Of a DNA stretch of 33,260 bases, positions 18,025-27,933 are shown one piece after another. Position 1 is the first letter of the stretch; every line of letters starts with the position of its first letter. Source of the stretch: an uncultured Geobacteraceae bacterium (GTDB taxonomy: Bacteria > Desulfobacterota > Desulfuromonadia > Geobacterales > Pseudopelobacteraceae). The translations under genes and the position numbers were made by a program. The DNA lies in assembly GCA_903879825.1 (NCBI GenBank), contig CAIRND010000396.1, positions 1-33,260 on the forward strand, in the 5' to 3' direction. The notes under the pieces were generated by a model, which ran no database searches, was not told the DNA's origin, and saw only the letters and a list, made by a program, of their open reading frames with translations.

Positions 18025-20706
18025 CTACTTCGATACCTCGTGCTTAAAAGCCTCTATTTCATCTACAAGCTGCGGAATCAGGGCGACAGCAGCATCCCGG
18101 CGCCCCTCCCGCGCATGAGCCTCAATGTCTGAGGCAACTGTCCAAACCCTGCGAGCGGAAATATTGCCTGCGGCGCCTTTGATACTGTGCGCCTGAGTAC
18201 GTATTAGTTCCTCGTCACCGCTTTCAACGGCGGACTGAAGCGACTCCAGAAAACAGGAAACATTTCTGATGAACATTTCGATGAAACGCCCCAGCATCTC
18301 TTCCCGGCCGCCCAGACGCTCAAGCAATTCATCCCGGGCAAACACCGGCGCCACCGCATTGGAATGTGCCGAGTTCGTCAGGCCGACTTCACCTGCCTGA
18401 CTTTGGTGCGGCACCAGTTCGTTGAGTGCGGCAATTATTTCAGAAGGGCGGGCCGGCTTTGAAAGATAGGCATCCATATCTGCAGCCAGGCATTTTTCCC
18501 GATCCCCCTGCATGGCATAGGCGGTCATGGCGATTATCGGCGTCCGTGCCGAATTTCGCCCTGACTCAATTGCACGGATTTCGCGCACGGCACCATAGCC
18601 ATCAAGGACCGGCATCTGAATATCCATAAAGATAACATCAAAGGTGGTTCGTAAAAACTGGTCCACCGCTTCCCGCCCATCCTGAGCCAGGGTTACCCGG
18701 TGTCCCTGCTTTTCAAGTGTGGCACGTAAGACCTCCCGGTTTATCTCCACATCGTCCACCACCAGAATGTCACAGTGGGATCTCTCTTCCTGAACGCTGT
18801 GACGGGTGACCAGCTCTGCGTCACCGGTTTCAACCCAACGGGTTTCAACCCCGCCGATGACCGCTGCCAGGGCATCGTGAAGCTCTTCAAGGATGACCGG
18901 TTTTGTCAGATAGCCATCGATGCGAAGCTCCTTGCAGCGACACGCATCGCCACGCACCCCGGCACTCGGCATGATCATAATCTGAATGCCGTCATACGCC
19001 TCTTCACGTCGGATCTGCTGTGCAAGGTCCCAACCGTCCATGCCGGGCATCTGGGCATCCGTCAGCACAAAACGGGGCAGTGCAGCTTCTTCACGCATAC
19101 GGGCCAGTGCCACAAGAGCCGCATGTCCATCAGAGACAAGGTGCACCTCCATCTGCCAACGGGAAAGGAACCCGTTCAACATCTGACGGTTAATGGCGTT
19201 GTCATCGACAACCAGAGCAGAAAGCCCTTCCAGACTGGCAGCAAACGCTGAGTGAGCGACAGGATTAATCTGCAGTCCGAAGCGGGCCGTGAAGCTGAAA
19301 CAGCTCCCCTCTCCCGGCGTACTTTTTACGCTGATAGTGCCACCCATAACGTTTACCAGCCGCTTTGAAATAGCAAGTCCGAGACCGGTACCGCCAAACA
19401 GTTTGGTGGTTGAGGCATCCCCCTGCTCGAAGGCCTCAAAGATGCGTCCCTGCTGCTCCGGTGTAATACCTATCCCGCAGTCAGTTACTTCAAAACCGAG
19501 CAATATACCTTCCGTTTCATGTTCGACAAGGCGGATGACCACACTGATCTCGCCGCTTTCTGAAAATTTAACCGCATTTCCGGTGAGATTTATCAGTATC
19601 TGTCGCAAACGCCCCGGATCACCGATCAACGCATCAGGCACATTGTGCTCAACATTGAAAACTATTTCGAGCCCTTTTTGGTTGGCACGAGCGGAGAGAG
19701 TCCGCAACGTCTGCCCCACCATACTGCGAAGGAGGAACGGAGATGTATCAAGATCAATGCGCCCTTCCTCGATTTTTGAAAAATCCAGAATATCATTGAT
19801 TATGGAGAGCAGATTGTCGGCGGATGTTTTGACTGAGCGAAGATACTCGCGCTGCTCCCGACCCAGCTCGGTATCCAGCACCAGATCGGTCATCCCGATG
19901 ATGCCGTTCATAGGGGTGCGGATCTCATGGCTCATATTGGCCAGAAATTCGCTTTTGGCACGACTCGCGGACTCTGCAGCTTCCTTGGCGGTTGTCAGTT
20001 CGCTCACGCGCTCGGAAATAACCCGCGACATCGTATTAAATGCAACACCCAGCTGGCCCACGTCATCGGCACCCTCCTGTACCGGTGGCGGCGACAGATT
20101 ACCGGCGGCAACTTGAAGACTCGCCTGGGTCAGGGAGGTCAGATGCCGGGTCAGCCAGTAACCGATCAGAAGCAGCACCAGTGAGGAAAGCACAATCTCC
20201 AGAGCCGCGATAGCAACGCCCTGAACCAACAGCATTTTTCGCGCGGAGACGATCTGAGACAGGTCGAGGCCAAAATGGAGTGTTCCCAGCGACTGATATT
20301 TCGTCCCAATCGGGACCACCACGTCATAGCGTGGTTCCTTTGTGGTATCAAACAGCGGCAGTTCTTTGCTCGGTTCAGGTAGCGGCTTATCGGCAGCCCA
20401 GCCACTGAAACCGGCCCGATTGCCAGCCCGGTCCACGACAACGATGTAGACAACCCCACCGGAAGAACGGCTTTCGTCGATAACCGCCTGGACAGTGACA
20501 AAATCCCGCTGGGCCAGTGGGGCGGTCAGTGCGGCTTCAAGCACCGGGTAGAACTGTTCCGCCTGTGAACGGGCTTGAGCCGTCATGGCACTATGCTGTA
20601 GTCGCAGGCTATTAAAAACCATAATCGACAGCATCAGCACTTCCAAACCTATTGCCAGAAGGAGCAAACGACCACGAACAGTATGCCGGAGAGAAAAATG
20701 CATCAT
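18025..20706 (-). CDS. Hybrid sensor histidine kinase (HAMP, HisKA, HATPase, REC-REC, Hpt) paired with PhnD-like binding protein
   Basis: This 893-residue protein has TM1 (about 13-31), a modest periplasmic domain (about 35-155), TM2 (about 158-182), a HAMP domain (about 183-240), HisKA (H260), HATPase (N377, GGTGLGL 438-444), REC1 (D550), REC2 (D695, K750) and Hpt (H840 in [10 protein letters not shown]). The ATG overlaps the stop of the binding-protein gene by four bases (ATGA), so the two are translationally coupled and the binding protein very likely delivers the signal. The kinase core is paralogous to the kinase at 21751-24768, down to long near-identical DNA tracts. It is followed 39 bases later by the HD-GYP gene, a plausible response regulator. 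Confidence 0.93.
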   Translation of the reverse strand: MMHFSLRHTVRGRLLLLAIGLEVLMLSIMVFNSLRLQHSAMTAQARSQAEQFYPVLEAALTAPLAQRDFVTVQAVIDESRSSGGVVYIVVVDRAGNRAGFSGWAADKPLPEPSKELPLFDTTKEPRYDVVVPIGTKYQSLGTLHFGLDLSQIVSARKMLLVQGVAIAALEIVLSSLVLLLIGYWLTRHLTSLTQASLQVAAGNLSPPPVQEGADDVGQLGVAFNTMSRVISERVSELTTAKEAAESASRAKSEFLANMSHEIRTPMNGIIGMTDLVLDTELGREQREYLRSVKTSADNLLSIINDILDFSKIEEGRIDLDTSPFLLRSMVGQTLRTLSARANQKGLEIVFNVEHNVPDALIGDPGRLRQILINLTGNAVKFSESGEISVVIRLVEHETEGILLGFEVTDCGIGITPEQQGRIFEAFEQGDASTTKLFGGTGLGLAISKRLVNVMGGTISVKSTPGEGSCFSFTARFGLQINPVAHSAFAASLEGLSALVVDDNAINRQMLNGFLSRWQMEVHLVSDGHAALVALARMREEAALPRFVLTDAQMPGMDGWDLAQQIRREEAYDGIQIMIMPSAGVRGDACRCKELRIDGYLTKPVILEELHDALAAVIGGVETRWVETGDAELVTRHSVQEERSHCDILVVDDVEINREVLRATLEKQGHRVTLAQDGREAVDQFLRTTFDVIFMDIQMPVLDGYGAVREIRAIESGRNSARTPIIAMTAYAMQGDREKCLAADMDAYLSKPARPSEIIAALNELVPHQSQAGEVGLTNSAHSNAVAPVFARDELLERLGGREEMLGRFIEMFIRNVSCFLESLQSAVESGDEELIRTQAHSIKGAAGNISARRVWTVASDIEAHAREGRRDAAVALIPQLVDEIEAFKHEVSK

Positions 20707-21530
20707 TTCGCGCTGCTGTTAAGCACCTTTCGCACTTCGCTGGCAAATGGATCCATATCTTTCATTTCGTTCGGGCGCAGCTTGCGGTAGCCTTCCAGCT
20801 TATTAGTTTCAAAGTACATTTTCGCCTCTGGAGTGGCAGCAAATGCCCACAAAGCCGCATCAATTTTTTTCTGCAGCGCAGCGTGGCGCTTGTTCAACAC
20901 ATACACTCGGCCAGCCATCGGCTTGCTTTCGGCAAGAATTCGCAGCTGTCCACGCACAGCCGGAGTTAATTTCTGATAGTTTGCCAGCGACGTAAAACCG
21001 GCCGCCGCTTCACCGGCCAGAATCAATTGGGCGACGCTGTCCGAGGCACTGACAAACTTGACGGTTGAGGCATCAATTTTATTCTCTTTCAGCCAGTGAA
21101 TCCCCCACAGAGTCACCAGCGAGGCGGGACTCAGGCCAAACACCTGCTTGCCCTTGAGATCAGCAGCTTTGTGTATCGGACTGGCGGCAGCGACCAGTGC
21201 CACCGCTTTAAATTCTGCTTTGTAGGTGAGCATCGGCAGGTATTTTGAGTCAGTTTGAAACAGCCGCGCCTGGTGACCGGTGGTAACCGCAAGGTCAAAC
21301 TCCTGAGCCAGACCGCGACGGGCGAAGGTGTCAAAATCTTGCGCGGTGACAATTTCCACCTGCATATTCAGGGCTTTCTCCATGTACAGCCGCAATGGCT
21401 GATACATATCGAGGAGAACCCGGGCGCTGGTATGGGGGGCCACGCCGATAACAAAAGTGCCCCCGGCGCAGGCCATGCCGACAGTTACCTGCAGTAATGC
21501 CATGATGAAGAAAATTTTAATTGTTTTCAT
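20703..21530 (-). CDS. PhnD-like periplasmic substrate-binding protein (sensor partner)
   Basis: This 275-residue protein has a signal peptide (about 1-22, cut near MACA-GG) and the type-2 periplasmic binding fold of the phosphate/phosphonate family: [18 protein letters not shown] at the start, [30 protein letters not shown] and a mid-protein [18 protein letters not shown]. PhnD-like proteins bind phosphonates or phosphite, but relatives encoded beside hybrid kinases act as sensory adaptors. The downstream gene is a hybrid kinase that overlaps by four bases and no permease or ATPase gene is present, so sensing is favoured over uptake. AAGGAG lies about eight bases before the ATG at 21530. The ligand is not deducible. 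Confidence 0.85.
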   Translation of the reverse strand: MKTIKIFFIMALLQVTVGMACAGGTFVIGVAPHTSARVLLDMYQPLRLYMEKALNMQVEIVTAQDFDTFARRGLAQEFDLAVTTGHQARLFQTDSKYLPMLTYKAEFKAVALVAAASPIHKAADLKGKQVFGLSPASLVTLWGIHWLKENKIDASTVKFVSASDSVAQLILAGEAAAGFTSLANYQKLTPAVRGQLRILAESKPMAGRVYVLNKRHAALQKKIDAALWAFAATPEAKMYFETNKLEGYRKLRPNEMKDMDPFASEVRKVLNSSAK

Positions 21531-21605
21531 TGTGTTGTCTCCTTTATGTGGATACCTTGCTGTAACTGTTCAGATCATGAAAAAATTATTTAAAAACCGA
21601 TTTCA

Positions 21606-21721
21606 CACGAAGGCACAAAGGCACAAAGGCACGAAGAGAACCAGAATTTATAGCTTTAACTCTTTGGAATAAACCCTAAAGACGTTGTTTTTGACTTTCT
21701 TCGTGCCTCTGTGCCTTCGTG
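21606..21721. repeat. Intergenic inverted repeat (cacgaaggcacaaaggcac type)
   Basis: The left arm CACGAAGGCACAAAGGCAC at 21606 includes a duplicated AAAGGCAC unit. The right arm at 21693-21721 is the reverse complement of CACGAAGGCACAGAGGCACG plus flanks. About 55 AT-rich bases separate them. It lies between the hybrid kinase stop (21751) and the PhnD-like gene's leader. It resembles the element at 447-574 and looks like a dispersed non-coding palindrome, or possibly a transcript-end hairpin. Confidence 0.65.
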
Positions 21722-21750
21722 AGAGTAGCTTTTTGTTCTGACCTGAGTAG

Positions 21751-24768
<3,018 letters not shown>

Positions 24769-24783
24769 TAATACCCTAATCGG

Positions 24784-25665
24784 TTACTTCATACCTTTGA
24801 AGAATTCAGGAAAATAGCGGGATGCCGTCGGATAGTATTTTTTTATAAGAGCCAGATAGGTGCCATCGTGCTGAGCTTTCTTGATAAACACATTGTACGC
24901 TTCCAGCAACTGTGGTGAATCAGGTGAAAACGCGGCAGCCATCTGCTGCTTATCTGAAACCGGGCCAATTATTTTCAATTTACCCTTCCATTTTTCAAGG
25001 GCAACCAGAGCGTCAGGCACGTCCAGAATAGTCAGATCCCCCTCTTTGTTAAGAAGCGCCGGGGCCATTTCATTGAGGTTGCCGGTGCGGCAGATCACCG
25101 AGGCTCCGGTGGCAGCCAGGTTGTACAGTGTCGGGTCAAGGCAGGTCTTTTCCATGGAAAGAACCGTTTTGCCTTTCATCAGAGCCTTGGTAAGTTGGAT
25201 ATCCTTGTCGATATTCTTTGTCGGCTTGATTGGCTTAATACGCGAGTCTGCCCGGGCAATCAGCCAGATCTGGTTCGGGAAGGTCGGAGTTGCAAAACGG
25301 ACAACCTGCTGTCTCCAAGGGATTACGGTAAAGCCGTTGGCAATCATGTCTCCTTTTATCGGAGCATTTTCAAGTAGTTCGGCTTTGCCGCCGGCAACCT
25401 TGATTTTCTTTCCGATCAGGTCCTGAACAACAACTCCCCAGTCACTCTGCACGAACTCATAGGTTACCCTCAGGGACTTGGCAAAGAGCTTGGTCAGTTC
25501 GACTTCCATGCCATCGCCGGCACCGGAGACAAAGTTGGCATAGGGAATTCCGATGTGGCGGATAACGCCACGTGTCTTTATTTCGTCAAGGTCCGCGCCG
25601 AAAACCAGCGTTGCAAGCATACACGTCATAATCAGGCTTGATACAGCGGTAATCCATTTTTTCAT
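24784..25665 (-). CDS. SBP_bac_3-type periplasmic substrate-binding protein (sensor partner)
   Basis: This 293-residue protein has a signal peptide (about 1-23, cut after LVFG-A) and the type-2 binding fold of the amino-acid-binding family: LDEIKTRGVIRHIGIPYANF, GDGMEVELTKLFAKSLRVTYEFVQ, then VIPWRQQVVRFATPTFPNQIWLIAR and a C-terminal AYNVFIKKAQHDGTYLALIKKYYP. Family members bind amino acids or related small molecules for ABC uptake or pass signals to kinases. No permease or ATPase gene is adjacent, and the next gene, 15 bases downstream, is a hybrid kinase, so a sensory role is likely. GGAG lies nine bases before the ATG. Ligand unknown. Confidence 0.87.
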   Translation of the reverse strand: MKKWITAVSSLIMTCMLATLVFGADLDEIKTRGVIRHIGIPYANFVSGAGDGMEVELTKLFAKSLRVTYEFVQSDWGVVVQDLIGKKIKVAGGKAELLENAPIKGDMIANGFTVIPWRQQVVRFATPTFPNQIWLIARADSRIKPIKPTKNIDKDIQLTKALMKGKTVLSMEKTCLDPTLYNLAATGASVICRTGNLNEMAPALLNKEGDLTILDVPDALVALEKWKGKLKIIGPVSDKQQMAAAFSPDSPQLLEAYNVFIKKAQHDGTYLALIKKYYPTASRYFPEFFKGMK

Positions 25666-25689
25666 GTGCGTTATCTCCAGTGGTCACCT

Positions 25690-25719
25690 TCTATATTCTG
25701 AGGATCGTTTATCGTCCAA
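25690..25719 (-). promoter_or_regulatory. Possible sigma-70-type promoter for the SBP_bac_3/hybrid kinase operon
   Basis: On the minus strand, TTGGAC (25719-25714) is separated by 18 bases from TATAGA (25695-25690) in the 97-base gap between the haem chemoreceptor stop and the binding-protein start. Both boxes are imperfect and the call rests on spacing and location only. Confidence 0.3.
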
Positions 25720-25762
25720 AAGCAGCAATTTGTCCAGTGTGTCGTTCCGTTTATTTTGCTCC

Positions 25763-27352
25763 TTAGTTAAGCCTGAAACCCGACGTTGAGTTTTTTAAAT
25801 CCTTGGCCGTTATCGTAAGCTCGGCTATTTCTCTCAGTACGTTTTTTTCCACCTCCTTGTTTGAGTTAGCAACATCTGACACAACCTGCATATTGTTGTT
25901 AATTTCATGGATTGTTGAAGTTTGTTCTTCAGCAGCGGTGGCGATCTGGCATATTTGGTTCGTTACCGTACCTATCTGCTCAAGGATTTTCTCGAGCGCC
26001 TCACCCGATCTGGCCGCTTCCCGTGTTCCCTTCTCAACCTCCTGAACCCCTTCCTCCATTGATTTAACCGCTTCTTTGGTTTCTGACTGAATTGTTTTGA
26101 TCATGGCGCCGATTTCTTTAGTCGCTCTGGTGGTTCTTTCCGCCAGGGCACGGACTTCATCTGCCACCACGGCAAAACCGCGCCCCTGCTCGCCCGCTCT
26201 CGCCGCTTCTATCGCCGCGTTCAGCGCAAGCAGGTTGGTCTGATCGGCGATATCTTCAATGGTGCCGACTATCTCACCGATCTGGTCGGATCGGGAACCG
26301 AGGCTTTCCACCGTAGAGGCGGTGTATGTCACACGTTCCGCGATGGTCGTCATTACCCGGAGGGTGTTTTCAACTACTTTGGCACCGTCCTGGGCCATGA
26401 CATCGGCCTGCCGGGCGCTCTGCTCAGCCAGATGGCAGTTGTTGGCGATTTCTCCCGACGTTGCCGCCATCTCTTCATTGGCGGTGGCGATCTGTGTAAT
26501 TTGATTGATCTCCTGCTCTGAACCTTCAGACACCGCCTTTGATTCCTGGCTCAACTTGTCAACAACGGTCACAATGTTGCTCGAGGAAACCGATATTTGG
26601 CCTATCAAAGTTCGAAAGGTCTGAACCATATCGCTCATGCTCGAACTGAGTATGCCGATTTCATCCCCACTTTCGTGGCTAAAGTTAACGGCCAGATTGC
26701 CGCTTTTTAACTCCGTTACGTTGCGAGTTAATGCTTCCAGCGGTTTCAAAAAATATCTCGCCATCATGTACACAAACCCGGTCAGCACAATTGTCCCAAG
26801 AAGGCCCAACGCCGCGAATAAATATTGATAATTGTTTATTCGGGCACGTGAGTCAGTCAGTGAAACGCGGATAACAACCGCCCCCAATACCGTCCCTTCA
26901 GGTACGTTGTGGCATTCCAGACAGTTTTTACCTGCGCTTTTGCTTTGGGCAACATAGGGGTAGATGCCCCTGATCATGTCCCCCTCAAACAGAACTTTGG
27001 CCACCCCCTTGTCAATGGCCTCCTGCTCATACTTGTCTTTCGCATAATCTTCGACACCCCCCTTGCCAAAATCTTTATCCAGAGCGGGTGAGCGAATGAT
27101 TCTTAAATCAGCGGTCTGCTTCATCTGGGCGATGAATGAATCTACGTTACGCGCAATATCGGCGCCGCTCATCATCGATGTTATGGAGATAAGCACGGTG
27201 TCGCGCAGCTTGACCATGGTAGATTTTTCAATTTCCGCGACCACCACCTGGCGCGCAGAGTAACCGGTAACAAAAACTGTCGCCATGACGCCAATAGCGA
27301 CACAGGTTACAATGGGTATAATCAGTTTCCAGCGCAGCGATGTTTTGTTCAT
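25763..27352 (-). CDS. Chemoreceptor with periplasmic c-type haem sensor domain
   Basis: This 529-residue receptor has TM1 (about 8-30), a periplasmic domain (about 31-174), TM2 (about 176-198), HAMP (about 199-250) and a long signalling coiled coil with tip [19 protein letters not shown] (about 369-387). The sensor holds a single CLECH haem motif (C144, C147, H148) in [23 protein letters not shown]. The same layout is known in Geobacter sulfurreducens haem-PAS chemoreceptors (GSU0935, GSU0582 type), which sense redox state or small ligands at the haem. Its cytoplasmic part differs from the other two receptors here, so it belongs to another signalling class. GGGGAG lies six bases before the ATG. 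The small peptide gene ends 20 bases upstream, in the same orientation. Confidence 0.93.
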   Translation of the reverse strand: MNKTSLRWKLIIPIVTCVAIGVMATVFVTGYSARQVVVAEIEKSTMVKLRDTVLISITSMMSGADIARNVDSFIAQMKQTADLRIIRSPALDKDFGKGGVEDYAKDKYEQEAIDKGVAKVLFEGDMIRGIYPYVAQSKSAGKNCLECHNVPEGTVLGAVVIRVSLTDSRARINNYQYLFAALGLLGTIVLTGFVYMMARYFLKPLEALTRNVTELKSGNLAVNFSHESGDEIGILSSSMSDMVQTFRTLIGQISVSSSNIVTVVDKLSQESKAVSEGSEQEINQITQIATANEEMAATSGEIANNCHLAEQSARQADVMAQDGAKVVENTLRVMTTIAERVTYTASTVESLGSRSDQIGEIVGTIEDIADQTNLLALNAAIEAARAGEQGRGFAVVADEVRALAERTTRATKEIGAMIKTIQSETKEAVKSMEEGVQEVEKGTREAARSGEALEKILEQIGTVTNQICQIATAAEEQTSTIHEINNNMQVVSDVANSNKEVEKNVLREIAELTITAKDLKNSTSGFRLN

Positions 27353-27372
27353 GTAGTACTCCCCGAGTTTGT

Positions 27373-27606
27373 TTAGCTGTTGCTCGCAATATTTATTTTA
27401 GAAAAACGCTTTATTCTTCCGTCCAAATAACCAGCTACCATATCGATACGCACAACATCGTCATGGGAAATAGAATTCAGTTCATCCTCATTCAGGTCAT
27501 AACCAGCCTCCCGGCTGACGCACACGATGGATTCTCCGGCCCGTTTCCGGAAATGATCGTCCGTCAGCAACCGTCCTAATAACCGCTCTACCGCTTCCTG
27601 GCTCAT
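27373..27606 (-). CDS. Small protein resembling NHLP/Os1348-type RiPP leader peptides
   Basis: This 77-residue protein starts [19 protein letters not shown], continues with an amphipathic segment [14 protein letters not shown] and ends with LDGRIKRF plus a short tail. The pattern (SQxxVERxLGRLLTD at the front, a xAGxDLxxxEL core and an LDxRIxR end) matches my memory of the Os1348-like family of the nitrile-hydratase-leader-peptide clan, whose members are precursor-like proteins, often orphan. No modification enzyme or exporter is in the window. The start is the ATG at 27606 with GGAG six bases upstream; a more upstream ATG (27618) overlaps that site. It shares an operon with the haem chemoreceptor and is divergent from the sigma-54-driven fusion gene. 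It could instead be a small regulatory protein. Confidence 0.6.
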   Translation of the reverse strand: MSQEAVERLLGRLLTDDHFRKRAGESIVCVSREAGYDLNEDELNSISHDDVVRIDMVAGYLDGRIKRFSKINIASNS

Positions 27607-27620
27607 AAGCTTCTCCATAC

Positions 27621-27637
27621 TGTACTTTTTTGGAACA
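27621..27637. promoter_or_regulatory. 17-base dyad operator-like site, copy A
   Basis: TGTACTTTTTTGGAACA has imperfect dyad symmetry (TGTnC-N7-GnACA). A second copy at 27732 differs at one position of 17. It lies just upstream of the small peptide gene's ribosome site, where a bound protein could affect that gene, and about 240 bases upstream of the sigma-54 start site. It resembles an activator-binding site, but the binding protein is unknown. Confidence 0.55.
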
Positions 27638-27731
27638 ACCTGATGGTAAGAACCTATTGTACAGCACAAAAAGCGCCAACAAGATCGATCAAATAAAATC
27701 AGCCAGTTATGTCATGTAGGGGCAACAGCAG

Positions 27732-27748
27732 TGTACTCTTTTGGAACA
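27732..27748. promoter_or_regulatory. 17-base dyad operator-like site, copy B
   Basis: TGTACTCTTTTGGAACA matches copy A at 16 of 17 positions and lies 111 bases from it. It is centred about 127 bases upstream of the predicted sigma-54 transcription start, a usual distance for enhancer-binding protein sites. Confidence 0.55.
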
Positions 27749-27840
27749 TAACGGGTGATATTGGTACAAGTGGGGAAGAAGAAGGGAGGGTGGCGCCTCA
27801 GCACACATCAGGTCAAATCATAAAAACCGGTCACGATATC

Positions 27841-27856
27841 TGGCACCCTCCTTGCT
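27841..27856 (+). promoter_or_regulatory. Consensus sigma-54 promoter of the fusion gene
   Basis: TGGCACCCTCCTTGCT matches the sigma-54 pattern TGGCAC-N5-TTGC exactly, with ten bases between the invariant GG (27842-27843) and GC (27854-27855). Transcription should start near 27867, giving a leader of about 67 bases before the GTG at 27934. Dyad sites upstream and a sigma-54 activator gene at the right window edge fit this assignment. Confidence 0.85.
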
Positions 27857-27933
27857 GACGGATTTGAAGTGACTGGCCGTTTTTTCCGCAGGCTAAATCC
27901 AACCTCCGCGGCAACAGTAGGAATAATCCAATA

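Noticed and set aside
20703-21530. Phosphonate ABC uptake operon
   Set aside because: No permease or ATPase gene is adjacent; the overlapping partner is a kinase.
21606-21640. Short direct repeats GGCACAAA as a CRISPR or tandem array
   Set aside because: The units are eight bases, contiguous and part of an inverted repeat; there are no spacers.
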